Of a stretch of 64,000 bases of DNA, positions 51,543 through 62,975 are shown in pieces (position 1 is the stretch's first letter; every line of letters begins with the position of its first letter). The position numbers and the translations under genes were made by a program. This stretch comes from Balaenoptera acutorostrata (lineage: Eukaryota; Chordata; Mammalia; Artiodactyla; Balaenopteridae). The stretch is from NCBI RefSeq assembly GCF_949987535.1, contig NC_080074.1, positions 27,177,268 through 27,241,267 on the forward strand, given 5' to 3'. Below the pieces are notes generated by a model that was not told where the DNA came from, ran no database searches, and saw only the letters and a list, made by a program, of their open reading frames with translations.

Positions 51543-54224
51543 TGTAGTCTTCTTTGCAACCTTCCCCCACCCAGACTTGAGAACAGAGGTCACTGAGCTT
51601 CCCCTAATAATAGAATTCCCTTGGCTCTAATTTTCCAGCTCAGAGAAGATTGAATTTGCCTACTTCCAGGTTATATCTGACTTTCATTTCCTCCTTGGTG
51701 TTTTCATCCAACTTCAGTTCTGGGGCCTCTGTGTGCCTTTTGATGGTGCTGAGTCCTGGGGGCAGCAAGGAAAGCCTTCTCTGATCTTCCACTCTGCTTT
51801 CAGAAGGTCAGGATGTTACTGGGTTTCTTGGTTGATGTCAAGTCATCCAGCTGTACACTGAAAAGAGTGATTTTACGCCCTTAGAAGGAAAATCGCTCAC
51901 AGTATGTGGTCGGGGGTGGAGAGAATTTTCCTTTGGGCTGAGGATACAATGGTAAGTCTAAAACACGGCTGTGGTAGAGAAATGTTTTTAATGGAAAGAG
52001 TTCCCAGGGATGGAAGGAACCGGCCAAACTGCTTCCAATTAAGGATTTGCTACAGTTGATAGGCCTCCGTGCTTCTCTCCCCCTCCTTTGCTTCTTCTAA
52101 TTCTTGAAGGTATTAGGAAGGGCAAACGAGATGGAGATGATTCAGCAACTGGAACCGAGCACATTTGGCCTGGCCGGCTCTGCCCCTGACCGCTGTGCGG
52201 GGTTAACAGCGTTAATGGAAAGCATTCCCAGATTGAATGAGGGAGCAGGGCCCTGGCAGGGTCACTTTCCATTAGGGACTGCCAAGGCTGATGTCACTGG
52301 GACTTGCATTTTGCTCTCTGCCTCTCATTCTTTTAGGTGCAGAATGATGGAATAATCCTCCTGGGTTGGTTTTGCCAAGGTTTGTTTCTCATCTTTCATT
52401 CAGGTAGTATCTTATGTTCACAAAGCCTATTGCCTTACCCAGTTGGGTTGTTAAAGATTGTTTCCATGTCCCAGCTCGTGCTCATGAGTCAGCAGGCATT
52501 GAGCAAGCAGCCGCTGGGGCTGAATGTCGTGCTGGGGGCGGGAGGGAACAAAGGACACCAGGCGTGGTACCTGCCACAGAACCTAGCTGGGAATCGAAGG
52601 GTCGCATGCACAGGATAATAGGAGGAAGATGGCCGGTAGGAGCTCTTGGAGCTGTGGGAGATCAGTGGGGCCTCCGGTGGCCTGGGAAGAGAGCATGGAG
52701 GAGGTGAGCCCTGAGGAGGATGCACAGGGTTCAGATAGGGAGAAGGAGGGCATTCCAGACGGGAGCAATGTGCGTGGGGGGCGGGGGCCCACAGTGGATC
52801 CACGGGAACTGTGCAAATAATAATAACAAAAACAATAATGTAAAGCAGCTGTCTGCTGGGGGATCCTGGCCCCCAGATATCTAGATAACCTCAACACAAG
52901 CATACGTTCACACCTTTTCTAAGGTTTCTGTGTGTCCTGAGTGAAGGGGTGTTATCTTCCTCAGGTCACCGCAGGCTCTGGGCTCTGTTTCAGCAGGCAG
53001 CGTGTCTGTTTCTCCTCATTTCTAGGGACCAATGAGATGCCCCATGATCAGGCAGCCAAGGGCTTCCTCTTTGTGTCTATAGCGCTCAGCAGTGTGTGTG
53101 TGTGCATGCGTGTGTGTGCGTGTGGTATGTGTGGAGAGAAGTCCCTGGGCATTTCACACGGGCTCACAGGATCAGAGAAGCAAAGGACCTGCGCCGACCA
53201 TACAAGGAACGAAGCTCTAAGCGCCGCTAGTCATTCTTACAACGCCCCCTGCCCTCTTCCTCTGCCACATGCTCAGTGTATTCCAAGTGGATTCTGGAGC
53301 ATCTGTGTGTCCACAAAGCTTCTTGTCTCCTGAGTAGATGGAGAAATGCCCAGCTGAAAACTTTGGGATTGGCCACTGAGCTGATAGGCCTGTTGTCTGG
53401 TTAAAAGATTGCAGGCGGAGGGTCTAGAAACGCCCAGGGCCCATCTGGCTTTTGGAGGCATCTGGGTCCTGCCCAGTCAGAGTGCAGCAAAAACTTCAGG
53501 GCCTGCTTTCAACCAGGACAGGCTGTCCTCTGGGCACCTGCCCAGATCAACATGCAGGTGTGATTGCTAATTTGGCCACAGCGACGGAATGGCTGTGGGA
53601 GAAGAGCCCAGTTCTGAAACACTGGCATAAAAGGAGCAAGTCCTTGATTTTGTGGCACTTGGCAAAGTACCAAGAAAAGCCAAGGCTGAGTGTTCTGGGG
53701 GCATAAGAAGGAACACATGGAAAGAACATTGGAAATTCATCTTTAGAAAAAAGGCTCTACATTCCCTTTTGTCCCTTCAGAAGGGAAACGTGTAACAATT
53801 CACATTGCCTCTTTAAAATTCTGACAAGTGGCCTTACCCAGCTATTTTAAATGGAACTCTATGTACCACCCACTGGGAAGATTCAAACGTGATGAATAAA
53901 ATCCATCATTTATATTATCGGTATGTGAACGCCAAGAATCTCCGGGCACTTAATTATACCTTATCCCTTTTTCTATTCCATCAAAGTTAGCTCCTGGGCC
54001 AGTAGATCTAAGCTTTAATGTGTTTAAGAATTGCTTGGTGCCGGGTGGCGGTGGGGAATCGGGTGGGGGGAGAGGAGAGGAGACTTGGGCCGGACTGGGC
54101 CCCAGAATTCAGCACTTTATTAAGCAACCCCAGGTAACCCTAATGAAGGAGATTTGGGATACAGCAGAAGATGCTTGGGATTATGGCTTATGCATTTGAA
54201 TTTAATCAATATTATTATTCAGGA
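51543..54224. other. mostly unassigned; possible conserved and L2-derived parts
   Basis: About 2.7 kb with no exon or RNA gene recognised. 52500-52810 resembles decayed reverse L2 body (GGGCATTCCAGACGGGAGCAATG). 53091-53130 is GT-rich. 51950-52350 is repeat-free with balanced composition (CCAATTAAGGATTTGC, GGTTAACAGCGTTAATGG, CATTAGGGACTGCC) and could be a conserved non-coding element. Confidence 0.35.
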
Positions 54225-54400
54225 CCTATGACAGCTTTCATTCACCTACTTTCTCTAATTTGATCCTCCGTGAGGTTCAGGGGCAGATACTGTAATTCTC
54301 ATTTTATGGTCAAAGACTCGAAAACTCAGAAAGGCTGCACTTTGTGACTGACAGCTAACACGCACCCAGGGGCCAAGACTCCCAGTGCAGGGCTTGTTCT
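54225..54400 (-). repeat. MIR fragment (reverse)
   Basis: GATACTGTAATTCTCATTTTATGGTCAAAGACTCGAAAACTCAGAAAGG is a decayed reverse MIR core. Confidence 0.45.
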
Positions 54401-54939
54401 GCTCACCCACCTCGCCCCTCCTTCAAACCCCACGTGGCCCACTGTGTGATGGCGTCAACATTTCTTCCCATCTCCTTGTCAGTGCGCTAAATTATGGGAG
54501 GAGGGAGAGGCAAGTGTTCTCTGTTCTCTTATTCTGGAACTAAGTGTTTGGTCAGAGTGAGGCAGTGCTTGATAAATGCTAAAATGTCTGGTCAATTCAG
54601 CCCAACGCCCTAAGCCAGGGGAGAAGAAGCTGGAGCATGTTGTTTCTGCTTGAAAGGGGGTGAAACCAAGCAAAAATCATTCAAAGAGCTGTCCCCTCAC
54701 CCCCAAGCACACACATAACCATGCCCCAAATCCAGGACTGTCCCGGACTCCTAGAAAAGAGTCTATTGGTTAAGAAAACATTTCTTCAATGAGATCGAGT
54801 AGAATTAAAATGTTGAAAATGGAATGTTATTCCCAAGAACGATCAATTGACCAGAAGCTGTCCAGAAATGGAGAAAAGAGAACTCGGGGAAAGAACCCAG
54901 GACTGGGGGCAAAGGGCCATGTTCTAATTCCAGTTGTGT

Positions 54940-55160
54940 TGAAACAATAATAACAGCTACCACAAGTGACCAATTCCTGGGTCCCAGGGGCTGCAGTCCT
55001 CACAATAACAAATCTGTTAAATGTCAGCATCTCCATTTTACAGGTGGGGAAACTGAGCCTCAAAGATGTTAAGGGTCTTGGCCAAGGCCACCCTGCTAAT
55101 GAGTACCAGAAACAGGGTTCTAACCCAGGCCTGGCAGCTCCCAAGCCTGAGCCCTGGAAT
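54940..55160 (-). repeat. MIR SINE (reverse)
   Basis: CAGCATCTCCATTTTACAGGTGGGGAAACTGAGCCTCAAAGATG, TTGGCCAAGGCCACCCTGC and CAGGGTTCTAACCCAGGCC are in reverse MIR order. Confidence 0.72.
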
Positions 55161-55244
55161 TGTAACCTCTATGAGTATGAGGCCTTGACTGTGAGATGCA
55201 AATGAGATAATTAATATGAATGTGTCATGTAAACCATGGAAATT

Positions 55245-55985
55245 TTGGCTCAGGTCCCAAACTTGGGAGAAATCCTTGACTCCTCTCTTTCTCTCACCCA
55301 TCACATCCAATCCTTCAGCACATCCTGTTGACTCTGTCTCAAAATATACCCCTAATCCCACCAAGTCTCTCCTTCACCCTCACCCTGTTCACTCCTCCAT
55401 CATCCCTGGCTTCGACAGTTGCTATAACCTCCTGACTGGTCTCCCAGCCTCACCTTTGGTCCCTGGGTCTTCTCTCAACATAGTGGCCAGAGAGATTCTG
55501 TTAAAACATAGGTCAGCACCCACTTAGAAATGCATACAGATACTGAAGCACTATGATGTACACCCGAAACTAATGTGATATTGTACATCAGTTATGCCTC
55601 AATAAAAAAAATTATAGGTCGGCTCTCGTTACTCCTCTGCTCAAAACCTGCAATACCTGACCACTTCACTAACAGGAAGAGTCAGGTGCCTCTAGTGGCC
55701 CAAATCCTGTGCAACTGTCCCCTCAGTCTCCCACCTTGATACTCCTCTTCCTTCTTGGATCTCGTCTTCCTTTCACTTGCTCTGCTCCAGCCCACCAATC
55801 CCCCAGGCACACTCCTACCTCAGGGCCTTTGCACTTACTATACCCACTACCTAGAACACCATTCTGCTCACCAAACCCATATGGTTTCTCCCCTCCGTCC
55901 TTCAGGTCTTTGCTCAAATATCTCCTCCTCAGGGAAGCCTCCCTCAATCACCCTATTTAAAACTTCACACCCCTTACAACACTCC
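55245..55985 (+). repeat. L2 LINE, well preserved, split by L1 insert
   Basis: ATCCTTGACTCCTCTCTTTCTCTCACCCATCACATCCAATCC, CTCCTGACTGGTCTCCCAGCC, ATTCTGTTAAAACATAGGTCAG, TCGTTACTCCTCTGCTCAAAACC, CTCAGGGCCTTTGCACTTAC and GTCTTTGCTCAAATATCTCCTCC follow the L2 consensus closely in sense. The two parts join after removal of the L1 fragment at 55518-55614. Confidence 0.85.
55509..55623 (+). mobile_element. 97-bp L1 3' insert inside L2
   Basis: The insert (55518-55614) ends CACCCGAAACTAATGTGATATTGTACATCAGTTATGCCTCAATAAAAAAAATTA, a sense L1 3' end. It is flanked by TAGGTCAGC (55509-55517) and TAGGTCGGC (55615-55623), one mismatch. It is an extremely 5'-truncated insertion. Confidence 0.88.
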
Positions 55986-56004
55986 CTACTCCTTTATTTT
56001 ATTT

Positions 56005-56432
56005 TTCAATATATGAGATATATATCTCCTATGTGTTTTTCAAATTGTGATAAAATAAATATACCATCTTAACCATTTTTAAGTGTACAGCTAAGTGGCA
56101 TTAAGTACATTCACACTGTTGTGCAACCATCACCTCCATCCATCTCCAGAACTCTTTTCATCTTGCAAAACTGAAACTCTGTTGCCATTAAACAACAACT
56201 CCCCATTCCCCCTCCCCTCCAGCCTCTGGCAACCACCATTCTATTTTCTGTCTCTATGAACTTGACTACTCTAGGTACCTCCTATAAGTGGAATCATACT
56301 AGATTTGCCTTTTTGTGACTAGCTTATTTCATTTAGCATAATGTCCTCAAAGTTCATCCATGTTGTAGCATGGGTCAGAATTTCCTTCCTTTTTAAGGCT
56401 GTATAATATTCCATTGTATGGATTTACCACAT
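56005..56432 (-). mobile_element. old L1 3' end (reverse)
   Basis: TCAAATTGTGATAAAATAAATATACCATCTTAACCATTTTTAAGTGTACAG, TGTTGTGCAACCATCACCTCCATCC, CTATAAGTGGAATCATACTAG and GGCTGTATAATATTCCATTGTATGG mark an old reverse L1. Confidence 0.85.
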
Positions 56433-56469
56433 TAAAATGAGACTCTATGGCAAATCAGGAAATAGCAAC

Positions 56470-56650
56470 GCCAGTCACTATTCATGGACTGAATGCCACT
56501 AGGTGCTGGGCACTGTGACAGAGCACCCCAGTCAAAAGCCTGTGGTACTCTCATTTTACAGGTGATGACACTGAGTCTTAGAAAGCTTACATACATACAG
56601 CCAGTGGTGGCAAGTCCAGGACTCACATCTCAGTGCTCCAACATGAGTCA
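56470..56650 (-). repeat. MIR SINE (reverse)
   Basis: TGCCACTAGGTGCTGGGCACTG, GTACTCTCATTTTACAGGTGATGACACTGAGTCTTAGAAAG and CCAGTGGTGGCAAGTCCAGGACTC are in reverse MIR order. Confidence 0.65.
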
Positions 56651-57958
56651 GCAAACTACAGCCTGTGGGCAGAATCTGGCCTGTTTTGGTACATCCCATG
56701 AGCTAATCATTTTTACAGTTTAAAGCATTGTTTAAAAAAAACAACAAAACACCAAAAAAAAGAGGAATAAGAGTAAGAAGAATATGCAACCAAGACTGTA
56801 TATAGAATGCAATGCCTAAAATATATTTACTATCTGGCTGTTTAGTAAACACAATTTCTCCATCACTACCCACCCTTTCTCAGGGAGAGAGGACCACCCT
56901 GTAAACATTTACTATTTCACCTCCTTTGACTCATTCTAACCTTCAGATCTCTATTTCTAAATATCCCCCAAGAGATCTGATGTTCATTTTGACCTTGTTG
57001 ACAGCACGCGAGTGTGGGCTTTCTCCAGAGAGCCCTGAGGGGAGGACCTCCAAGCCCTACTGAGGATGAAGAGTATATATTAAATCTTCAGCAGGCATCT
57101 GTCTGTCTCTCTTCTAATTGGCTGTCCGGGTTCATGGAAAACTTTCAGGGGCCAAAGATTTCTGGAAGCCTAATCGCTTAAGAAGAGAGTGGTTTGTAAA
57201 CTTAGTCTTATGACTTGCATGTCGTATTTTTGCTAAATAGGTAAACAGGCAGGCATTTCAATAATGTCCTGCTTCTCTGGGATCATATTTCTAGGAATGC
57301 CTGGCCACCAAGCACCTAGAACTTAACTTTGAAGTCAATGGAAAGGGTCTCTGGGGGCACAGTTGTACTTTACTCGAAGGGAGGGCAGACAAGGACACAT
57401 TCTTGGACCTTGATCTAAGCAACTGAGCATTCGTTAGGGAGGAGATTAGCAGCAGCGAGAAGCAACAGCAGGCCGGCCGAGGGAATGGGTAACGCTGCTA
57501 GAGACACAAACCCGACTCCAGAGCACAGCGATCTGAGACCACGTGGAGCGGGGGTCAACATCGCCTGCATCCCAGGGGCACCGGAGCGAGTGAGCCACAC
57601 AGAAGGACTGATGCCCTCCATGCGCTGGGGACACAAAGAAAACCCAACAATTCACGCAGGTTTTGCCTATGCTACAATAAGAAGGCAACGTTAAAATAAA
57701 AATACATTTGTAGTTCTCAGCTGAGCTCCACCTTAGAAATGGAGTCATGATGAATGAAAGATGCATTAGTATCAGGTGGACATTGGAAAGGACACAGAAT
57801 AAAAAAGGCTGATGAGGGTACTGAAACAAATAAGAAAACTGGTATCAGCAGATCTCAGTGGATCTCAGATATCAAGTAATTTGTTCAAGGCCACTAATTT
57901 AGTCACCGACAAAGCCCCAGTTCTCTTGTGGCCACCAGGACTCACTCGTTTTCAAATT
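56651..57958. other. unassigned, no gene seen
   Basis: About 1.3 kb. An A/C-rich run lies at 56730-56765. The 127-codon minus frame at 57446-57829 and its antisense neighbours lack coding features. No exon recognised. Confidence 0.4.
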
Positions 57959-58032
57959 CTGTCTCTCTCTCTCTTTCTCTCTCTCTTCCTCTGAATCTCT
58001 CCCTCTGTCTCTGTCTCTCTTCCTCTCTGCCT
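57959..58032 (+). repeat. (TCTC)n polypyrimidine tract
   Basis: About 74 bp of TCTC units interrupted by TTTC, TTCC and TGTC. Could adopt triplex structure but no function is shown. Confidence 0.92.
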
Positions 58033-58159
58033 GTTTTCATTTTGCAGACACCTTGACTTCATCGCAGAGAACATGGCTACAAAAGTCCAAATTCAGATCT
58101 CCTCTGCCCACCCCACCCCCAAAGGTTCTCTTTTTCTCCTAGCTTTCCAATATCAATCC

Positions 58160-58500
58160 CACAGGCGTCCTCTGATTGGTTGCTTGGGTCATGTCATGGG
58201 TCTACCCTTTAACCGATTTCTGATGGCTAACAGTCCACCAAAATTTATGCCCACTTTCCCAAATTATAGAACTCTGTCTGGGAAGAGCAGCCCAGATAAG
58301 AACTACATTTCCCAGCCCCACCTGCATCCAGATGAGGCCACACAGCTAGTTCTTATCAGAGGACTGTGAACGAAATTGATTATGTGTAATCCCAGGCCAT
58401 GGAGGTTATGAAACAGACACACCTTTCCCACTGATAGAAGGGGCTCAGAGCCCCAACCTTCTAATCACATGGTTGATCTTTCTGATCTTTCAGCTCCCAG
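58160..58500. repeat. unassigned interspersed-repeat-like stretch
   Basis: AAGAACTACATTTCCCAGCCCCACCTGCATCCAGATGAGGCCACACAGCTAGTTCTTATCAG resembles a phrase of a common old mammalian repeat. A possible relative lies at 62535-62975. Not named. Confidence 0.3.
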
Positions 58501-58673
58501 CCTCAATCATTTCAGCATTTAGTTTAACCTTAGTTGTGATCCAAAATGCTCATGAATAACAAAGACAAGCCTATTACATGGGGAATTGCCCATCAGAGTC
58601 TCCCTCCCAGGAACCAGGGACAAAGGCAAGTCAAACTCTTCGTTGTACAACAGATGGGTTATCTATACAAAAG

Positions 58674-58699
58674 TGTGTATGTGTGTGTGTGTGTGTGTT
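58674..58699 (+). repeat. (GT)n microsatellite
   Basis: About 12 GT units with one interruption. Confidence 0.9.
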
Positions 58700-59029
58700 T
58701 AGTTAGACTTGGGTAAATTAGAGTCTCTTTGCTTTCTATTTAATCAAGTAAATTAATGCCAAGAAATGAAACTAGGGGTTATAATGAGGGCATTACTGTT
58801 GGAAAATTGTCAATGGAGTGAACACCTGTTTTCTATCAGAGAATGAGGTGTTCTAGTGAAAGGAGAACAGATTCTGCAGTATCCTTCCTTTACAGGACCA
58901 TGAAGACTTCTGTCCAAGCAGGAATCCCACTGGAGCACTTTGATTTTCATAAGGGAATGTGAACTCTACCACTCACCCATGTGGTTTCCAAAGTATATTT
59001 ATGTACCTGTGATCCAAGAATAGACTGCT

Positions 59030-59265
59030 ATTAATAACCACTAACATTATTGAGTGTTCACCATGTGCCAGGTATTGTATTAAGAGCTTCATGTACGTTA
59101 TCTAATTTAATCCTCACCAGAAACCTATAAAATAAGCATTATAATCATCCTCATTTTATACATAAGTAACTTACCTAAAGTCACTCAGCTCAGATGGGGT
59201 GGAGCCTGGATTCAAATCCAAATGTCTGATTCCCTTAAGCACTGCACTTGAGCCCATTCCTGCAA
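59030..59265 (-). repeat. MIR SINE (reverse)
   Basis: TATTGAGTGTTCACCATGTGCCAGGTATTGTATTAAGAGCTTC, TCATCCTCATTTTATACATAAG and GGAGCCTGGATTCAAATCC give near full-length reverse MIR order. Confidence 0.75.
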
Positions 59266-59670
59266 AGAGCCCGGTTGAATGGAAATGAGATTTAGGAGAG
59301 AGAATTTAAGGGATGTGGTAGGTAGCTACTCTTCTGTGTATTCTAAGTGCTACTCTTGGGTGGAAGGCCTCATACTTGCACTATGCACCTTCACTAAATT
59401 ATGTTTTAATGTAGTTGCTTGACTTTTATGACGTTGGGTACAAGAAACAGCTTAAATTCCTCTTCTGAATTCTGCATGAAACCGGTGTAGAAGATACCGA
59501 ATGATGCAGGGGACAGCTATGCCCTCTAGTTTGGCCCCTGTGGAAATTTCTCTGAGTTCTCTACAAGGTAAAAATCTTCTGTCTCCTGAAGTACTGCTAT
59601 AAATCTTCCTCTCAGGTATTGTTTGTATCTGCTGCTGTGTTGCCCAAATTTTGAATATAATTTTATGCTC

Positions 59671-60037
59671 TAGTAGAGCAATTTTTATTTATTTATTGAA
59701 GTATAGCTGATTTACAATGTTGTGTTAATTTCTGCTATACAGCAAAGTGATTCAGTTATACGTATATATACATTCCTTTTTAAAAATATTCTTTTCCATT
59801 ATGGTTTATCATAGGATATTGAATATAGTTCTCTGTGCTATACAGTAGGACCTTGTTGTTTATTCATTCTGTATATAAAAGCTCACATCTGCTAACCCCA
59901 ACTTCCACTCCGCCCTCCCCCAACCCCCTCCCCCTTGGCAACCACCAGTCTGTTCTCTATGTCCATGATTCTGTTGCTGTTTCATAGATAGGTTCATTTG
60001 TGTCATATTTTAGATTCCACATATTAGTAGAGCAATT
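59671..60037 (-). mobile_element. L1 3' insert (reverse) with target duplication
   Basis: The insert (59684-60024) opens TTTATTTATTTATTGAAGTATAGCTGATTTACAATGTTGTG and runs through ATTGAATATAGTTCTCTGTGC, GGACCTTGTTGTTTATTC and TAGATTCCACATAT. The 13-bp duplication TAGTAGAGCAATT is exact at 59671-59683 and 60025-60037. Confidence 0.95.
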
Positions 60038-60474
60038 ATAATGACTCTGATGGTCAGAACATTTGCTCTTTTTTTTTTTCCTTTTTGCTTAATCCAACTT
60101 TATCTGTTTTTATTCTCATTTTATTGAAATCCTGTTTTTGGTATGTTACTTAAACCCTCAAGTTCTTTTAGACTAGAGTAAAAACAAACATTCTTGATAT
60201 TTGGTGGTTATTATAAAACCATCCACGAATGATCAAATTTTATATTAATAAAATACAATCAACATTAAAATTATACTGAGCTTAGTGTAATCTCTGTCCA
60301 ATTATTCAAATTGCATTTTGGGATCTTTCCATAATTCCAGGATATTATTATTCATGTTAATTATTATGTGTCAAGTAAATATCAATTAATATCAACTATA
60401 GAAGTATAGAAATGCCAGTTAAAGACTTCTAATTGAAAATGATCATGATGTTGATATAATAAAAATGATGAATA
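60038..60474. other. AT-rich, unassigned
   Basis: About 440 bp of AT-rich sequence. No repeat family or gene recognised. Confidence 0.45.
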
Positions 60475-60556
60475 TTTATATATTGATTCATTCAGTAAAG
60501 ATTAACGACTACCTTCTCTGTACCAGTGAATGAAGTTCATGTTCTAAAGGAAGGGT
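60475..60556 (-). repeat. L2 LINE 3' tail (reverse)
   Basis: ATTGATTCATTCAGTAAAGATTAACGACTACCTTCTCTGTACCAG is a reversed L2 tail, cut by the LTR to its right. Confidence 0.5.
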
Positions 60557-60975
60557 TGTTATGGTCTGAGTTGTATCTCCCCCCCCAATTCATATGTTAA
60601 AGTCCTAACCCCCAGTACCTCAGAATGTGACCTTATTTGGAGAGAGAGTCTTTACAGAGGTAATTAAGTACAAATAAGGTCAGTAGGGTGGGCCCTAACC
60701 CAATACGACTGGTGTCCTTATAAATGGGGGAAATGTGAACACAGGCAGACATAGAGAGAAGACAATATGAAGAGACACAGGGAGAAGATGGCATCTACAA
60801 GCCAAGGAGAGAGCTCTGGAGCAGACCCTTCCCTCACAGACCTCAGAAGGAACCCACCTTGCTGACACCTTGATTTTGGACTTGCAGCCTGCAGAACTGT
60901 GAGACAACAGATTTCTGTTATTTAAGCCACCCGGTCTGTGGTACTTTGTTACTGCAGCCCTAGCAAACTAATACA
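60557..60975 (+). mobile_element. solo MLT1-type (ERVL-MaLR) LTR
   Basis: Starts TGTTATGGTCTGAGTTGTATC and ends CAGCCCTAGCAAACTAATACA. Between lie ATTCATATGTTAAAGTCCTAACCCCCAGTACCTCAGAATGTGACCTTATTTGG and CTACAAGCCAAGGAGAGAGC. Nearly full-length at 419 bp. Flanking pentamers AAGGG and GAGGG agree at 4 of 5. Confidence 0.88.
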
Positions 60976-62534
60976 GAGGGCAAGGGCTCTGAGATGGCAA
61001 AGAAATGAATGAGTTCAAGGAACAGAAAAGCAGGCAGTTCAGGGGAGCCTGGTGGGTGAGGGCGAGAGAGGAGAGCAGGATAAAGGTGATGTGTGTAAAC
61101 TATTAACCCCCTACGCATGTAAGGCTTGGCTCTCTTCCTTGAGTTCAGAGCCTGGGAATGTGGTGTGAGATAAGCTCTTATAAGAAAGAGACCTCAAAAT
61201 ACAGTGGCTTAAGTAGGGCAGAAGTTTGTTTTTCTTCCATCTGATGGAACAGAGGAGGGTGAGAGGTTGAGAGCTGGGAGGATAGGAGGCTGATAGGACA
61301 GAGCTGCCATCTTTGACTGGGGGTTCCTTCTCTGGGTCTGAGGCAGTAGCTCCAGGTGGAGCCATTCCCCAGCAGGTGACAGCTTCTGTTCTCAACCCAT
61401 TGGCCGGAGGTCAGCGTCTAGGACAGGTGGTCTCTAGCTATCACTTGAGGAGTCCAATTTCCAAGAGTTCTCTGCTAACTCAGAGAGTTGTGTTTCTAAA
61501 AGTTAGAAAGAGTCTAGCCTCTGGGGAACAGTTAGCAGTCTCTGTCCCAGCCTAACCTCAGTTAGCTAGAGGGCTGGACTCGTCTTTAGTTCTTCCCTCA
61601 AGGCTCCAAGGTGGTAGAGGTGACATTCAAAGTGACTGTCACTTGTCTGCTATCATCTCTCCAATGGTTTCCCAAGAAGAGCTCCTCTAGTGAGATGGCC
61701 AGCCAGAGAGCCAGTGCTAAAGCCTCTCTCGCTCCCCGCACAGCCCTGAAAATATCTCCCTGCTTCACCCGCAAGAACCCCTCCCTGGTCATTGTGTTTT
61801 CTGACATCTGGGCCTTGTCTTGTATCCTTCATGATTGTGAGCCGCCTGGGGCAGGCAGTTTATGTGTCTGGCACACTCTGCGACTCTCCAGCACTCTGAA
61901 CCTTTCCTGCCTGTCAGAAGCATTTATTAATATTGCTGCTAATAATAGTACCTAGCAGGGGTGGACGGGCTCAAACATGTCACAAGGCAGTGTTTCCCAT
62001 TACTGTGCTTTCATTGTTCACTGGAACATAACAGGCGGGATAGTTTCAGGCTTGCCTTTTCAGTTCTCTTACTCAGGTTACTGATCCCATTACTAGAAAT
62101 CCTGCTTTACTGGCATCCGCAGAAACATGCAGCAAATACAGGCTGTAGGGTGTTCTCATGTTCCGTTTATGCAGGCTGAGATGGAAAATTTGGTGTCGGT
62201 GAAAGATAAAAGCTCTGTAGCCCGAGGTTGTCTTGAAGTGGGGTGAGCACAAAGGCTGAGTGTAGGCTGAATCTCGCCTGCCTTCTTGGTTGCAAAATGG
62301 AGAAGGACAGGCAGAGAAAGCAAAATTACCTGTCTTTAGATCTATACTCCTATCTCTCATTCTTTAAAAAATTTCTCTGTCCAGGACTGTATAAATTGAT
62401 ATAAATTGCCAACCTTATTGAATCAACGTTTATGTCAAAAAATATGCAGGGAGCTTTCTATGAATTATCCCCTTTGAACCTCCCAGCGACACACTGCTGT
62501 AGACACTGTCAGTTGCTCAAACTTTCTTCAAGTC
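60976..62534. other. mostly unassigned
   Basis: About 1.5 kb. 61185-61450 (CAAAATACAGTGGCTTAAGTAGGGCAGAAGTTTG) looks like the left end of a reversed LTR-like repeat, and 61600-61900 has weak L2-like phrases (CTCCAATGGTTTCCC). No exon recognised. Confidence 0.35.
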
Positions 62535-62975
62535 AGCAGAATCCATTGCCTATCACAGAGGCAGAAAATGTAGGTTCTTACTTTTACAGCTGCCCTTGCA
62601 GCTCTGGCAATAGTCATGTGACCCAATATCGGCCAATTAAACTGATAACAGAAGGGAACTCTGCTGGGGGAATTCTGGGCAAGATAAAATCTGTGTGATA
62701 AAAGAGATACGAGGAAAAGCCGCATCTCCTTCTTCTTACCTTTGAATATGCTTTTGTTAAGACATGATGTATGGAGCCTTGGCAGCCATTTTGCAATAAT
62801 GAGGGAGAGTGGCAAGAGATCCTCAGAGAAGCCCTGACAAGGTTGAGACACTGATCTTGCTTGGAATCATCTCCCTCTAGATCACCTGTTATGTGAAAAA
62901 ATTAAATCCTTTTAATTTAAGCCCACAATAGCTGAATGCTCTGTTATGTGCAATTGGGAGCATCCTAATACATCT
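62535..62975 (+). mobile_element. unassigned LTR-like repeat
   Basis: CTGCCCTTGCAGCTCTGGCAATAGTCATGTGACCCAATATCGGCCAATTAAACTG through CCTTGGCAGCCATTTTGC to TTTAATTTAAGCCCACAATAGC…GGGAGCATCCTAATACA matches the layout of an old mammalian LTR-like repeat. Name not certain. Confidence 0.4.

Noticed and set aside
57959..58032. Polypyrimidine tract as splice acceptor or promoter element
   Set aside because: It is a TCTC simple repeat; no exon-like sequence follows.
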